A DNA stretch of 64,000 nt from Thermoactinomycetaceae bacterium. Its GTDB lineage: Bacteria > Bacillota > Bacilli > Thermoactinomycetales > Thermoactinomycetaceae. A program made the translations under genes and the position numbers. This document shows, piece by piece, positions 10,761-19,163 of this stretch. Position 1 is the first letter of the stretch. Every line of letters begins with the position of its first letter. The notes below the pieces were generated by a model that saw nothing but the letters and a program-made list of their open reading frames with translations, was not told where the DNA came from and made no database searches. The DNA lies in assembly GCA_025449975.1 (NCBI GenBank), contig JANWIG010000026.1, positions 35,622 to 99,621 on the forward strand, in the 5' to 3' direction.

Positions 10761-12644
10761 ATGACAAATCGTGTAGGTGAGTATGATGTGATTGTGGTTG
10801 GAGGTGGACACGCCGGAAGTGAAGCAGCGTTGGCAGCAGCACGGATCGGTTGTTCAACTCTGATGATTACACTTAATTTGGATATGATCGCCCATATGGC
10901 TTGTAATCCGTCTTTAGGTGGACCCGCAAAGGGACATGTTGTTCGCGAGATTGATGCGCTAGGCGGAGAAATGGCGAAAGTGATTGATAAAACGCATATT
11001 CAAATGCGGATGCTAAATACGGGAAAAGGACCTGCCGTGTATGCCTTGCGCGCTCAAGCGGATAAGGTGCTTTATCAGCGTGAGATGAAAAAGAGATTGG
11101 AAAATCAACCAAATCTGGAGTTACAACAAAATATGGTTGAACGGTTGATTGTGGAAAATGGAATTTGCCGTGGAGTAGTGACGCGAACAGGAGCAACTTA
11201 TTACGCAAAAGCGGTGGTTTTGACAACAGGAACTTACTTAAGAGGAAAGATTATTATTGGGGATCTTTCTTATGAAAGTGGTCCAAATAATCAGCAGCCT
11301 TCGGTCAATTTGGCGTATCACCTAAAAGATCTTGGTTTTGATATTTTGCGATTTAAAACGGGAACGCCACCTAGAATCAATCGGAATTCCATCGATACCA
11401 CAAAGATGGAAGAGCAGCCTGGTGATTCGGTTCCTCGTGCTTTTTCTTTTGAAACAACAGAATTTAATATGGATCAATTGCCCTGTTGGCTAACGCATAC
11501 CAATGAACGAACGCATCAAATCATTCGAGATAACCTCCATCGGGCTCCGATGTACTCGGGGGCGATCGAAGGGAGGGGTCCTCGTTATTGCCCATCGGTT
11601 GAAGATAAGGTGGTTCGCTTTGCCGATAAAGGAAGACATCAAGTCTTTGTTGAACCTGAGGGGCGCGAGACAGAGGAAATGTATGTGCAAGGGTTGTCGA
11701 CCAGCTTACCAGAAGAAGTACAAGTGGAAATCCTTCGATCAGTAAGAGGTCTAGAAAAGGCGGAGATGATGCGAACAGGTTATGCAATCGAATACGATGC
11801 GATCGATCCCACACAGATTTGGCCGACTCTTGAAACGAAGTTAGTTCAAAATTTATTTACAGCGGGTCAGATTAATGGGACTTCTGGTTATGAAGAAGCA
11901 GCAGCTCAAGGATTGATAGCAGGAATCAATGCAGCGAGAAAGTGTATGGGGAAAGAACCAATTGTTCTGAAGCGTTCAGAGGCCTATATTGGGGTACTGA
12001 TCGATGATTTGGTTACCAAAGGAACACAAGAACCCTATCGTTTGCTTACATCAAGGGCAGAATATCGCTTGTTGTTACGTCATGACAATGCGGATTTACG
12101 TTTGACCGATATCGGCTATCAAGCGGGGCTGATTTCTGAAGAGCGGTATCAGCGCTTTCAAGCCAAACGAGAAGCCATTGCCAAAGAAATCGCTCGGTTG
12201 CGTCAAACAAAAGTACGTCCTACCGCGGAAGTGCAGAATATTTTGCGGCAAATGGGGACAACGGAAATCCATAATGCTGTGGAACTAGCGAATTTGATTA
12301 AGAGGCCGGAACTAGGATACAAACAGATTGCTCAGATGTCCCCTCCACCTGAAGAGCTTCCTCCGGAGGTGGTGGAGCAAGTAGAGATTCAATTGAAATA
12401 TGAAGGTTATATTAAAAAAGCGTTGCAGCAGGTAGAAAAAATGAAAAAGATCGAAGAAAAGCGGATTCCTGATTGGGTCGACTATCGACAAGTAGCTGGC
12501 ATCTCTTCAGAAGCCCGTGAGAAGTTGGAGAGGGTTCGTCCGATAACTCTGGGGCAAGCATCACGGATTTCAGGAGTGAATCCAGCAGATATCTCTATTT
12601 TGATGATTCATATTGAACAGGGAAGCAAAGCTGTCAGAAAGTAA
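10761..12644 (+). CDS. mnmG: tRNA uridine-5-carboxymethylaminomethyl modification enzyme MnmG
   Basis: The FAD- and NADH-binding partner of MnmE in wobble-uridine modification. The 627-residue sequence has the FAD motif [19 protein letters not shown] (12-30), the GidA signatures [12 protein letters not shown] and [15 protein letters not shown], and the C-terminal helical domain with [21 protein letters not shown]. Length is normal. ATG at 10761 has GGAAGTGA upstream. It is followed by rsmG. Confidence 0.97.
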   Translation: MTNRVGEYDVIVVGGGHAGSEAALAAARIGCSTLMITLNLDMIAHMACNPSLGGPAKGHVVREIDALGGEMAKVIDKTHIQMRMLNTGKGPAVYALRAQADKVLYQREMKKRLENQPNLELQQNMVERLIVENGICRGVVTRTGATYYAKAVVLTTGTYLRGKIIIGDLSYESGPNNQQPSVNLAYHLKDLGFDILRFKTGTPPRINRNSIDTTKMEEQPGDSVPRAFSFETTEFNMDQLPCWLTHTNERTHQIIRDNLHRAPMYSGAIEGRGPRYCPSVEDKVVRFADKGRHQVFVEPEGRETEEMYVQGLSTSLPEEVQVEILRSVRGLEKAEMMRTGYAIEYDAIDPTQIWPTLETKLVQNLFTAGQINGTSGYEEAAAQGLIAGINAARKCMGKEPIVLKRSEAYIGVLIDDLVTKGTQEPYRLLTSRAEYRLLLRHDNADLRLTDIGYQAGLISEERYQRFQAKREAIAKEIARLRQTKVRPTAEVQNILRQMGTTEIHNAVELANLIKRPELGYKQIAQMSPPPEELPPEVVEQVEIQLKYEGYIKKALQQVEKMKKIEEKRIPDWVDYRQVAGISSEAREKLERVRPITLGQASRISGVNPADISILMIHIEQGSKAVRK

Positions 12645-12743
12645 AAAGGGATTGATTGGAAGGTTTTATTTATGTATTGGAATCGGTAGTGGGATGGATT
12701 ACTCAAAACCGATTCTTTTTTCTTTAAACTAGTGAAGGGAAAG

Positions 12744-13469
12744 ATGGATGTGATCAGAGAACAATGGCTCGCTACGCAGGTTGAATCATGGGGGGGAACT
12801 TTAACAGAGAAACAGCTTGAACAGTTTGCCAAGTATTATGAATCGATCTTGGAAATGAATCGGGTAATGAATCTTACGTCCATCACAGATTATCATGAGG
12901 TGTATATCAAACACTTTTATGATTCCTTGGTTTTAGGAAAGTATTTTGAAATGGAGAAAATTAAAACAGTGATCGATGTGGGGACAGGGGCGGGCTTTCC
13001 TGGTATTCCCTTGAAAATAGCTTATCCGCACCTTCGACTTGTCTTGTTGGACTCACTCAAGAAAAGGATCCATTTTTTAGAAGAAGTAGTAAAAAAATTG
13101 GAGTTGTCGGACGTAAGGTGCATTCACGGCCGAGCTGAAGAATGGGGAAGAAGGAAAGGATATCGAGAGAGTTTTGACTTGGTCACTGCTCGAGCTGTAG
13201 CAAAGTTAAGTGTGCTTGCGGAGTATTGTCTGCCCTTTGCGCGAGTGGGTGGATGGATGATTGCCATGAAAGGAGCAGATGTTGTCCAAGAGGTTTCCGA
13301 AGCAGAAGTGGCGTTGAAGAAATTGGGAAAAGCGTCTGTTCAACCAATTTCTTTTTCCTTACCAGAGGGAATGGGTGAGAGACATTTGTTATTAATAAAA
13401 AAAGGAAAATCTACTCCCGCGATGTATCCACGAAGACCGGGGATTCCTGCAAAACAACCCATTGATTGA
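12744..13469 (+). CDS. rsmG: 16S rRNA (guanine527-N7)-methyltransferase RsmG
   Basis: RsmG methylates N7 of G527 in 16S rRNA using S-adenosylmethionine. The Rossmann SAM-binding motif is VIDVGTGAGFPGIPLKI, followed by LLDSLKKRIHFLEEV and the ARAVAKLSVLAEYCLPF region. The chosen ATG at 12744 gives 241 residues, close to the B. subtilis 239; a GTG four codons upstream is open but would overlap the AAGGGA that probably acts as SD. In Bacillus rsmG is followed by noc; here a minus-strand pair lies between. Confidence 0.95.
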   Translation: MDVIREQWLATQVESWGGTLTEKQLEQFAKYYESILEMNRVMNLTSITDYHEVYIKHFYDSLVLGKYFEMEKIKTVIDVGTGAGFPGIPLKIAYPHLRLVLLDSLKKRIHFLEEVVKKLELSDVRCIHGRAEEWGRRKGYRESFDLVTARAVAKLSVLAEYCLPFARVGGWMIAMKGADVVQEVSEAEVALKKLGKASVQPISFSLPEGMGERHLLLIKKGKSTPAMYPRRPGIPAKQPID

Positions 13470-13514
13470 CTTTCACTTTATAGTCAGGAACAAATGGAAC
13501 AAATTCACAAAAAA

Positions 13515-13532
13515 GGTGGCCATATGGCCACC
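13515..13532 (-). terminator. Hairpin terminator for the 871-residue gene
   Basis: The perfect 18-base palindrome GGTGGCCATATGGCCACC is followed on the minus strand by a run of six T. It lies 37 bp past the stop of the minus-strand gene and between convergent genes. Confidence 0.75.
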
Positions 13533-13568
13533 AAAAGAACAACAAGCGGATGGAGAATATTTTTGGGA

Positions 13569-16184
13569 TTATCCTAAGTTATTAATTAGATTATGCAATC
13601 CACGTAAGGCAATTTTTCTTTTTTCGATTTTGTTTAGTTCCTGACGCTTACGGCTGCTGTGTGAGAATGGGGTAAAGAAGTCTTCCCACTGATTGTAACC
13701 ATAAGCATCTTCAAACTCGATCGTATCCCGTTTTAACGGATGAGAGCTATTGTTTTGTTCCTCTTGAGTTTGAGGGTCGTTGGTCTCATACGGGCTGTTT
13801 ACGAGTTCTTCTACTTCTTCTTGTGGGGGCATTTGGTTCATATGCATCGACGTTTGTGTAAAGTTATTCTGCGTTGATGCAAAGGATGTTTGCGAAAAAT
13901 TGGTGTTTCTTGTAGAGCTTTGTGTTTGATTGGCTGTGTGCATTTGGTTTTGTAGTGGTCGACTAGCGATATTGGCAAATAAACGGTTTTTCTTTTTTGC
14001 CCGCGATCGGCGTCTGGAAGTGAAAGTTTCTATTGTTCCCGTCTCAATAAATTCTTCTTGTCTTTCCTTCTGCATCGATGGATTTTCAGATGGACGGAGT
14101 GTATTTTCCTTTTGTGTCTCCATAGGTCTAAAAGGAGATTCAAAGGACTGCTCTGTTTGCATTTCAGTTGTTTGATTTCCTCTCATCTGCCCTCTAGCAA
14201 AAGGTGACTGGAAAGAGGATTCTTGTTTAAACTCGATCGATTGTTGTCCTCTAGCAAAAGGTGATTGGAAAGGAGCATCTTTAAATTCGATCGGTTGTTC
14301 GATTTGCTGGTTTACTTGCCCTTTCGCAAAAGGTGATTGGAAAGAGGCTTCTTGCGTAGCTTCCGCTGGCTGTTCATTGCTTTCTTCCACTTGTTCTTTT
14401 GCAAAAGGTGACTGGAAGGCAGTTTCTTGCTTAATCTCAGTTGACTGATCGTTGCTTTCTTCCATTTGTTCTTTTGCAAAAGGTGACTGGAAGGCAGTTT
14501 CTTGCTTAATCTCAGTTGACTGATCGTTGCTTTCTTCCATTTGCTTTCTGGCAAAAGGTGATTGGTACGAAGCTTCTTGTCTCGTTTCAGCCGATTGCTC
14601 ATTGGATTCTTCTGTTTGTTCTTTCGCAAAAGACGATTGAAAAGATAGATTTTGTGTTTGAAAAAAGGGGGATTGAGTTGTATTGAGTTGAAACGTCTCT
14701 TCTGAAGAAGTGCTATTCCCCGTTTTCTCCTGATCCAATGATTCATTATGAGATTGGTAAGATAGAGAATGGCGACTCCTACCCAACATTTTTTTACGTA
14801 ACTTTAACTCACGGCTATAAGTTTCTTGTTTTGACTGATTTGCTTGGCTAATAAATGGATTCATAGAGATGATCTCATTTGGCTCTTTTTCTTTTCTGTT
14901 ATTTTCCATATTTTCGAATGCAGATTTTTCTGTTGCGGAAGTCTCTTTTGCCTCCAATTGATGCTTTCTGCGGAATAGCTTTTTCCTGAGTGAAAATCCT
15001 CTGGGTTCAAAAGGTGATTCTCTTTTCTCTTTGAATAATTGGTTTGTTAGATTTTGGCGACTCCCTGCAAGATAGTTGTCTTCCTCTGTAATGGTTGACT
15101 TTTCCTTGGTAGTAGTTGAAAAAATTTCTGTTTTTATGCTAGCAAAGTCGGTTGCTTGTCCTTCCGTGTGATCGGGCGAAGCAAACTTATCTTTTTCTAC
15201 TTCTTCGCTTTGGTTGTTTTCAACGGTCGATTGTTGCTTACTCACTTCAACAGCTGGTTCATTTATAGAGATGCTTTCCTCTTCCAAGGATGGCCCAGGT
15301 TGATCGATCATCTCGTCTTCTTCAATCGGCGTAGCTTTTGGTTTTGTTAAATGGTCGTTCGGAACAAACTCTTCGGAAATAGTATATTCTTGTAGAGAAA
15401 ATGGGTTTCCGTTCATTTGTTGTACCGACGACGCATTCGGTATAAATTCTTCAGCAGTGATCGGCTCATGCTGCATCGGCTCTTCCGTAAGATCCACTGT
15501 TCCAGCTATTTTATCATGATCGCTTTCTTCAAGGTCCAGAGGTGATTTTTCTGTATCGATTTCTTCAGCCGTGTTCAATTCTTCACTTTCGAACTCCTCT
15601 TCTTCAGCCGCAGCGACTTCATTTTCGAAATTATGATTTTCTTCTATGGTTGCTTCTTCACTATTCTCTTTTCCAGGAATTTCCTCCGATAGATCCTCTA
15701 AAATTTCTTCAGCCGTTACTTCAATCTCTACATTTGAATCATCTAACTCTTGGTTTTCTTCGATGGAGTCCTCTGTGTTTAATCCGCTCTCTAGGGAAGA
15801 TTCTTCTACTTTTTCGAGAATCGCTTCTACTTCATGGATTTCTTCCTCTACATCTTTTACCTTTTCCTCTGTGTGAATGTTTACTTCATGCTGAACGGGT
15901 TTGGATTGAAACAAGTACGTTTTTAATTCATATAAGGAAGTATTTAATGATTGTGTATGAACGAATAATTTTACCGGGGATTGCTTTCTACAGACTTCTT
16001 CGGAATCATTCACTGGTACTTGTAAACTCATGGAAGCTATTAAATTGGATTGTAAATCAATATATAATACTTTTTTTCCCTGTTCTTCTAAAGTTTGAAT
16101 AGCTGTTTCTCCGTGATCCCCGGAACCTAATACAATGAGATCAAATTCATTTAATGACATGATTTTCTCTGCTACTAAAAACAT
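13569..16184 (-). CDS. Large unknown protein: Rossmann-like N terminus, acidic region, SPFA repeats
   Basis: I do not recognise this 871-residue protein. The N terminus FDLIVLGSGDHGETAIQTLE has a GxGxxG dinucleotide motif (G20, G22, G25), and KKVLYID ends in an acidic residue 21 positions on from G22, as in FAD/NAD-binding folds. Residues about 110-330 are rich in Glu, then come basic patches (SLRKKLFRRKHQ, RELKLRKKMLGRSRH, RRRSRAKKKNR). About residues 508-690 carry eight imperfect repeats with core F(Q/E)SPFA, usually 25 residues. A compact, ordered-looking C terminus follows (WEDFFTPFS, IEKRKIALRGLHNLINNLG). There are no membrane segments. ATG 16184 has AAGGACAAGG upstream; ATG 16160 is an alternative. 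It lies downstream of the actin-like gene, from which a hairpin separates it. Confidence 0.8.
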   Translation of the reverse strand: MFLVAEKIMSLNEFDLIVLGSGDHGETAIQTLEEQGKKVLYIDLQSNLIASMSLQVPVNDSEEVCRKQSPVKLFVHTQSLNTSLYELKTYLFQSKPVQHEVNIHTEEKVKDVEEEIHEVEAILEKVEESSLESGLNTEDSIEENQELDDSNVEIEVTAEEILEDLSEEIPGKENSEEATIEENHNFENEVAAAEEEEFESEELNTAEEIDTEKSPLDLEESDHDKIAGTVDLTEEPMQHEPITAEEFIPNASSVQQMNGNPFSLQEYTISEEFVPNDHLTKPKATPIEEDEMIDQPGPSLEEESISINEPAVEVSKQQSTVENNQSEEVEKDKFASPDHTEGQATDFASIKTEIFSTTTKEKSTITEEDNYLAGSRQNLTNQLFKEKRESPFEPRGFSLRKKLFRRKHQLEAKETSATEKSAFENMENNRKEKEPNEIISMNPFISQANQSKQETYSRELKLRKKMLGRSRHSLSYQSHNESLDQEKTGNSTSSEETFQLNTTQSPFFQTQNLSFQSSFAKEQTEESNEQSAETRQEASYQSPFARKQMEESNDQSTEIKQETAFQSPFAKEQMEESNDQSTEIKQETAFQSPFAKEQVEESNEQPAEATQEASFQSPFAKGQVNQQIEQPIEFKDAPFQSPFARGQQSIEFKQESSFQSPFARGQMRGNQTTEMQTEQSFESPFRPMETQKENTLRPSENPSMQKERQEEFIETGTIETFTSRRRSRAKKKNRLFANIASRPLQNQMHTANQTQSSTRNTNFSQTSFASTQNNFTQTSMHMNQMPPQEEVEELVNSPYETNDPQTQEEQNNSSHPLKRDTIEFEDAYGYNQWEDFFTPFSHSSRKRQELNKIEKRKIALRGLHNLINNLG
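14110..14660 (-). repeat. Tandem repeats encoding 25-residue SPFA units
   Basis: Inside the 871-residue gene, eight imperfect repeats are visible at DNA level. Two adjacent 75-bp copies, 14391-14465 and 14466-14540, read identical, which points to recent tandem duplication. All copies keep the reading frame. Confidence 0.9.
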
Positions 16185-16427
16185 AGAGCCTTGTCCTTTT
16201 GAGATGGACCCGACCGCAGTTTTAGGATGAAAATATTCCTAATAAAATTACGTTCTATTAAGTAGGACTTCTTCCTATGTTTTTAGTAACAGTTTGGCAC
16301 CTCCTCCAAAAAGGTTTTTCTACTTAACTTCTTCATTTATTATCTCTTTTTTTATCTACTATGGCTAGCTCCAATTTATATTGTTGTTTTTTCGTTACTC
16401 TTTTTCTCACATTTTATCTAAAATTAA

Positions 16428-16454
16428 TACCCCCAAAATTTATTTCTGGGGGTA
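16428..16454 (-). terminator. Hairpin after the actin-like gene
   Basis: TACCCCCA and TGGGGGTA form an eight-pair stem starting nine bases past the stop codon at 16463; the minus-strand sequence continues ATTAATTTTAG. It probably ends transcription of the actin-like gene or reduces read-through into the 871-residue gene. Confidence 0.6.
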
Positions 16455-16462
16455 TAAAACAA

Positions 16463-17653
16463 TTATTTTTTTACTGACTTTTGTTTTTTTGTACTCACGG
16501 GTTCATTGGCAGAATCTGAAACAGTAAACTCTTGTTGAATCGTTGCAGCGGCTTCAAGTAGATCTTTGACGGGGACAGATTTCGACTTAGACTGGGCAAA
16601 TTTACATAATCCGAAAGCGTTGGCAAATTGTGCTTCAATCCCATAATCCTCTGCAAATATTAATTTTTCACCAAACCGTTCGCGATAGTATGGTTTAAAT
16701 GGAATCGAGGCGCCCCCTGTTAGAATGATATAGGTAATATCGTCGCCATAGTCTAATCGGTTCCATACTTCGTCTACTAAGTTTTCTCCCACTTCTTTAA
16801 TGCAGTCGTGAACCAATTGGCTTACATCATGTAATTTTCCTTTAAAACTAATTTCACCAGAACTCACAATTCTTGGAAGGCTCCAAATTGGGTATTCTTT
16901 CCCTGTTTGGTCAAGGTCTACAGAACGGGTAAATTCTAGCAACCGCTTCGCTAACAATTGGTAGACAGATAACATTGCAAAACGGGAGGTAAAGCTTTGC
17001 CGTTTAATGATCGTTTCCCCATGTAAAGTTTCAATATCTGAAGTACCGAAGCCTAAGTCATTGATACTTACCTTTTGAATAAACAAATCCTCGTTCAAAA
17101 GATTTCCATCGCGATCCAAAGCAATATGGAACAAGGTTGCCATCGGTTGACTAATTACAAATAAGTTTTCCTTTTTAATTTCAAATTCAACTCTTCTATA
17201 AGGTAGGTTTCCTTGTTTTACTTCGAAACGATGTTTTCCGATCAGTCTTCTTTTTAACTCATCTTTGTAATCGATGTAACTATCTGTTGGAAGAGCTACA
17301 GAAACAATCGGCTCTGTATTTCCTTGCAACATGAGACCTGTACCAACACGGAACATAATCAAGTATTCTTGTTCACGAAACCAGGTTGGACTAAAGAGAC
17401 GACGTTTATGAGAGTCAAAAAGCTCATCATCGCCTGATTGTTCAATAGCTAATTTACCGACAAACCACTCGCGGTCGCCTTCTACTTCTCGGTACATGAT
17501 ATTATGTGGGTCATTGTTATAAGTAATTTCACCTACACGGTTTGGAACTACCATGTTGCGAATAAACATTTTGTAAAATTTGCCTTTTGCACGGCTGACA
17601 ACTTTGTTTCCATAATAGCCTTGGTCATTACCTATATATACAGGCACACTCAT
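16463..17653 (-). CDS. ParM/Alp-type actin-like ATPase
   Basis: A 396-residue bacterial actin of the ParM/StbA/Alp7A type. The actin-fold motifs are visible: phosphate-1 YIGNDQGYYGNKVV (6-19), phosphate-2 INDLGFGTSD (197-206) and adenosine motif ILTGGASIPF (310-319). The C terminus is a lysine-rich tail (STKKQKSVKK). Plasmid relatives form filaments that move DNA through an adaptor; no adaptor-like small gene adjoins this one. ATG 17653 has AAAGGAGG upstream. It sits between the 871-residue gene and the parS/noc region, divergent from noc. A role in DNA movement or cytoskeleton is inferred from the fold only. Confidence 0.85.
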   Translation of the reverse strand: MSVPVYIGNDQGYYGNKVVSRAKGKFYKMFIRNMVVPNRVGEITYNNDPHNIMYREVEGDREWFVGKLAIEQSGDDELFDSHKRRLFSPTWFREQEYLIMFRVGTGLMLQGNTEPIVSVALPTDSYIDYKDELKRRLIGKHRFEVKQGNLPYRRVEFEIKKENLFVISQPMATLFHIALDRDGNLLNEDLFIQKVSINDLGFGTSDIETLHGETIIKRQSFTSRFAMLSVYQLLAKRLLEFTRSVDLDQTGKEYPIWSLPRIVSSGEISFKGKLHDVSQLVHDCIKEVGENLVDEVWNRLDYGDDITYIILTGGASIPFKPYYRERFGEKLIFAEDYGIEAQFANAFGLCKFAQSKSKSVPVKDLLEAAATIQQEFTVSDSANEPVSTKKQKSVKK

Positions 17654-18135
17654 CTCTTTTTTCCTCCTTTTATTCTTCTGTGAAAGATTCTATCAATAGC
17701 TAATGATAGGGGTCAATAAGCTATATTGGATTGTTGCATTCTATTCTATTACTTTTTTTTAAAAGTTTACTGAAAAAGTTTACTGTCTTCTCGCTGACAG
17801 TGTCCCATCAATGGGTGAGTAGGAGATTTGGATTCAAATGCTGGAGTTCAAGGACGTTGAATGCAATGTTTCACGTGAAACATTTAGCAGGTAGTTATTA
17901 GATGGTAGCGAAATAGTATATTAAATTGTTTTTTATTTTATCATGTTGTTTAAATCGATCGCAATTTATTTATACTTAACTTCAATTTGTTTTTAATTTA
18001 AAAAAACAAAAAGTAGATGTAGAGTGTTAAGCAACAGATCTTACTTGATTTTTGTGTTGGTTTACTTAACACTTCGATTCCAGCACAAAGGAGGGAAGGC
18101 GCTTTAAATTAGCAGACGAAAGTAGCGCCCAAAAA
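17654..18135. other. Divergent spacer between the actin-like gene and noc
   Basis: This 482-bp spacer holds a parS site (separate entry), a 12-base direct repeat AAAAGTTTACTG at 17761-17772 and 17774-17785, a CCCAT/ATGGG palindrome at 17804-17815, and the inverted repeat AGTGTTAAG (18023-18031) / CTTAACACT (18065-18073) in the noc leader. No reading frame of note. Confidence 0.7.
17867..17882. promoter_or_regulatory. parS: parS site (perfect consensus)
   Basis: TGTTTCACGTGAAACA is the fully palindromic 16-base site bound by ParB/Spo0J. It is 254 bp upstream of noc. Confidence 0.97.
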
Positions 18136-18138
18136 ATG
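18087..18138 (+). promoter_or_regulatory. noc ribosome binding site displaced by a hairpin
   Basis: The only good Shine-Dalgarno, AAAGGAGGG (18087-18095), lies 40 nt before the noc ATG (18136). Between them GGCGCT (18098-18103) can pair with AGCGCC (18124-18129). Folding that stem leaves two bases before it and six after it, giving an effective spacing of about eight. No in-frame ATG, GTG or TTG lies closer to the SD. Confidence 0.65.
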
Positions 18139-18963
18139 AAGGAGTCGATTACACGTTGGTTTGGTTTAAGTGAGAAGGGACAAGAGGTGGTTAGACAGAT
18201 TCCGGTAGATGAGATTGAACCTAGCCCTTATCAACCACGAACTATTTTTAGTGATGAGCGAATTGATGAATTATGTCAAACCATTCAAGTTCACGGGATT
18301 ATTCAGCCGATTGTTGTTCGGCGGAAGAAGAATGGGAATACATATGAATTGATAGCTGGAGAACGTAGATTACGTGCGGTAAAAAAGTTAGCGTTGCCGA
18401 CGATTCCGGCGATTGTGAAAGAAATGACGGATGGGCAAGCTGCTTCGGTTGCATTGATTGAAAATTTGCAACGGGAAGGATTGACTGCGATTGAGGAGGC
18501 TTATGCTTATCAAAAGTTATTAGAAATTCATCATCTCACCCAAGAAAGCTTGGCACAACGTTTGGGAAAAAGTCAATCGACCATTGCTAATAAACTTCGT
18601 TTGCTTCAATTGCCTAAGCCGGTACAAGATCAGCTACTGATACGCAAGATTACAGAAAGGCATGCGCGTTCGTTATTAGTGTTAAAGGATGAAGAGCTCC
18701 AATTGCAAGTTCTTCAAGAGATTTTAGCTCATGATTTAAATGTAAAGCAGACCGAGGAACGAATTAAAAAAAAGCTAGAAAAAATGGGGCAATCTACGAA
18801 GAAACCAGCTCGTCGTCGCTCCGTATCACGTGATTTAAGAATTGCTGTCAATACGATTCGTCAATCCGTCAATTTAATTAAGGAATCAGGGATGGATGTA
18901 GTGGCTAAGGAACAGGAGTGTGACGATTACTATGAATTGGTGATTCGGATTCCAAAGTCCTAG
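18136..18963 (+). CDS. noc: Nucleoid occlusion protein Noc
   Basis: Noc is a ParB-family CTPase that binds its own DNA sites and the membrane and prevents division over the nucleoid. The 275 residues begin [16 protein letters not shown], matching the membrane-targeting amphipathic helix of Noc and not Spo0J. The ParB/CTPase blocks are [35 protein letters not shown] and [17 protein letters not shown]; the HTH is [24 protein letters not shown]. The C terminus has the Noc block [15 protein letters not shown]. It precedes soj-spo0J, as in Bacillus. Its translation start is unusual (see the hairpin entry). Confidence 0.95.
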   Translation: MKESITRWFGLSEKGQEVVRQIPVDEIEPSPYQPRTIFSDERIDELCQTIQVHGIIQPIVVRRKKNGNTYELIAGERRLRAVKKLALPTIPAIVKEMTDGQAASVALIENLQREGLTAIEEAYAYQKLLEIHHLTQESLAQRLGKSQSTIANKLRLLQLPKPVQDQLLIRKITERHARSLLVLKDEELQLQVLQEILAHDLNVKQTEERIKKKLEKMGQSTKKPARRRSVSRDLRIAVNTIRQSVNLIKESGMDVVAKEQECDDYYELVIRIPKS

Positions 18964-19163
18964 GAGAGAGAGTCGAGCAAAGCCAGGCTGGTTTTTAAAA
19001 TGATTCGTGGTTAATAAATAGATGGCAAGAGGAAGATTTTATGTTATCGTAAAGCTAATTACAAATTTCTATTTTTATGGTGGTTTACCAAAAGAACCGA
19101 CCAGAGATGCAAATAAAAAATAGCTAGTCTGGCTTTGTTCATCACTAATGAAGGGTGAATCAT
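18964..19163 (+). other. noc-soj spacer with a long-range inverted repeat
   Basis: GAGCAAAGCCAG at 18975-18986 is matched by CTGGCTTTGTTC at 19129-19140 (11 of 12 pairs), with weaker pairing further inward. The ends bound a 166-bp segment. No target duplication is visible, so a small mobile remnant is not shown. Confidence 0.4.

Noticed and set aside
10873..11226. 117-codon minus-strand frame within mnmG
   Set aside because: Shadow of a strongly conserved gene.
13462..13644. 60-codon plus-strand frame after rsmG
   Set aside because: It spans the palindromic terminator and the 3' end of the opposite gene; no SD.
14312..14746. 144-codon minus-strand frame in the repeat region
   Set aside because: It is a shifted frame of the 75-bp repeats in the real gene; its repeat KKLPSSHLLQKNKWKK is a by-product.
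15542..16102. 186-codon plus-strand frame opposite the 871-residue gene
   Set aside because: It is the antisense of the acidic Glu-rich region (Glu codons read as Phe/Leu/Ser), lacks an SD and resembles no family.
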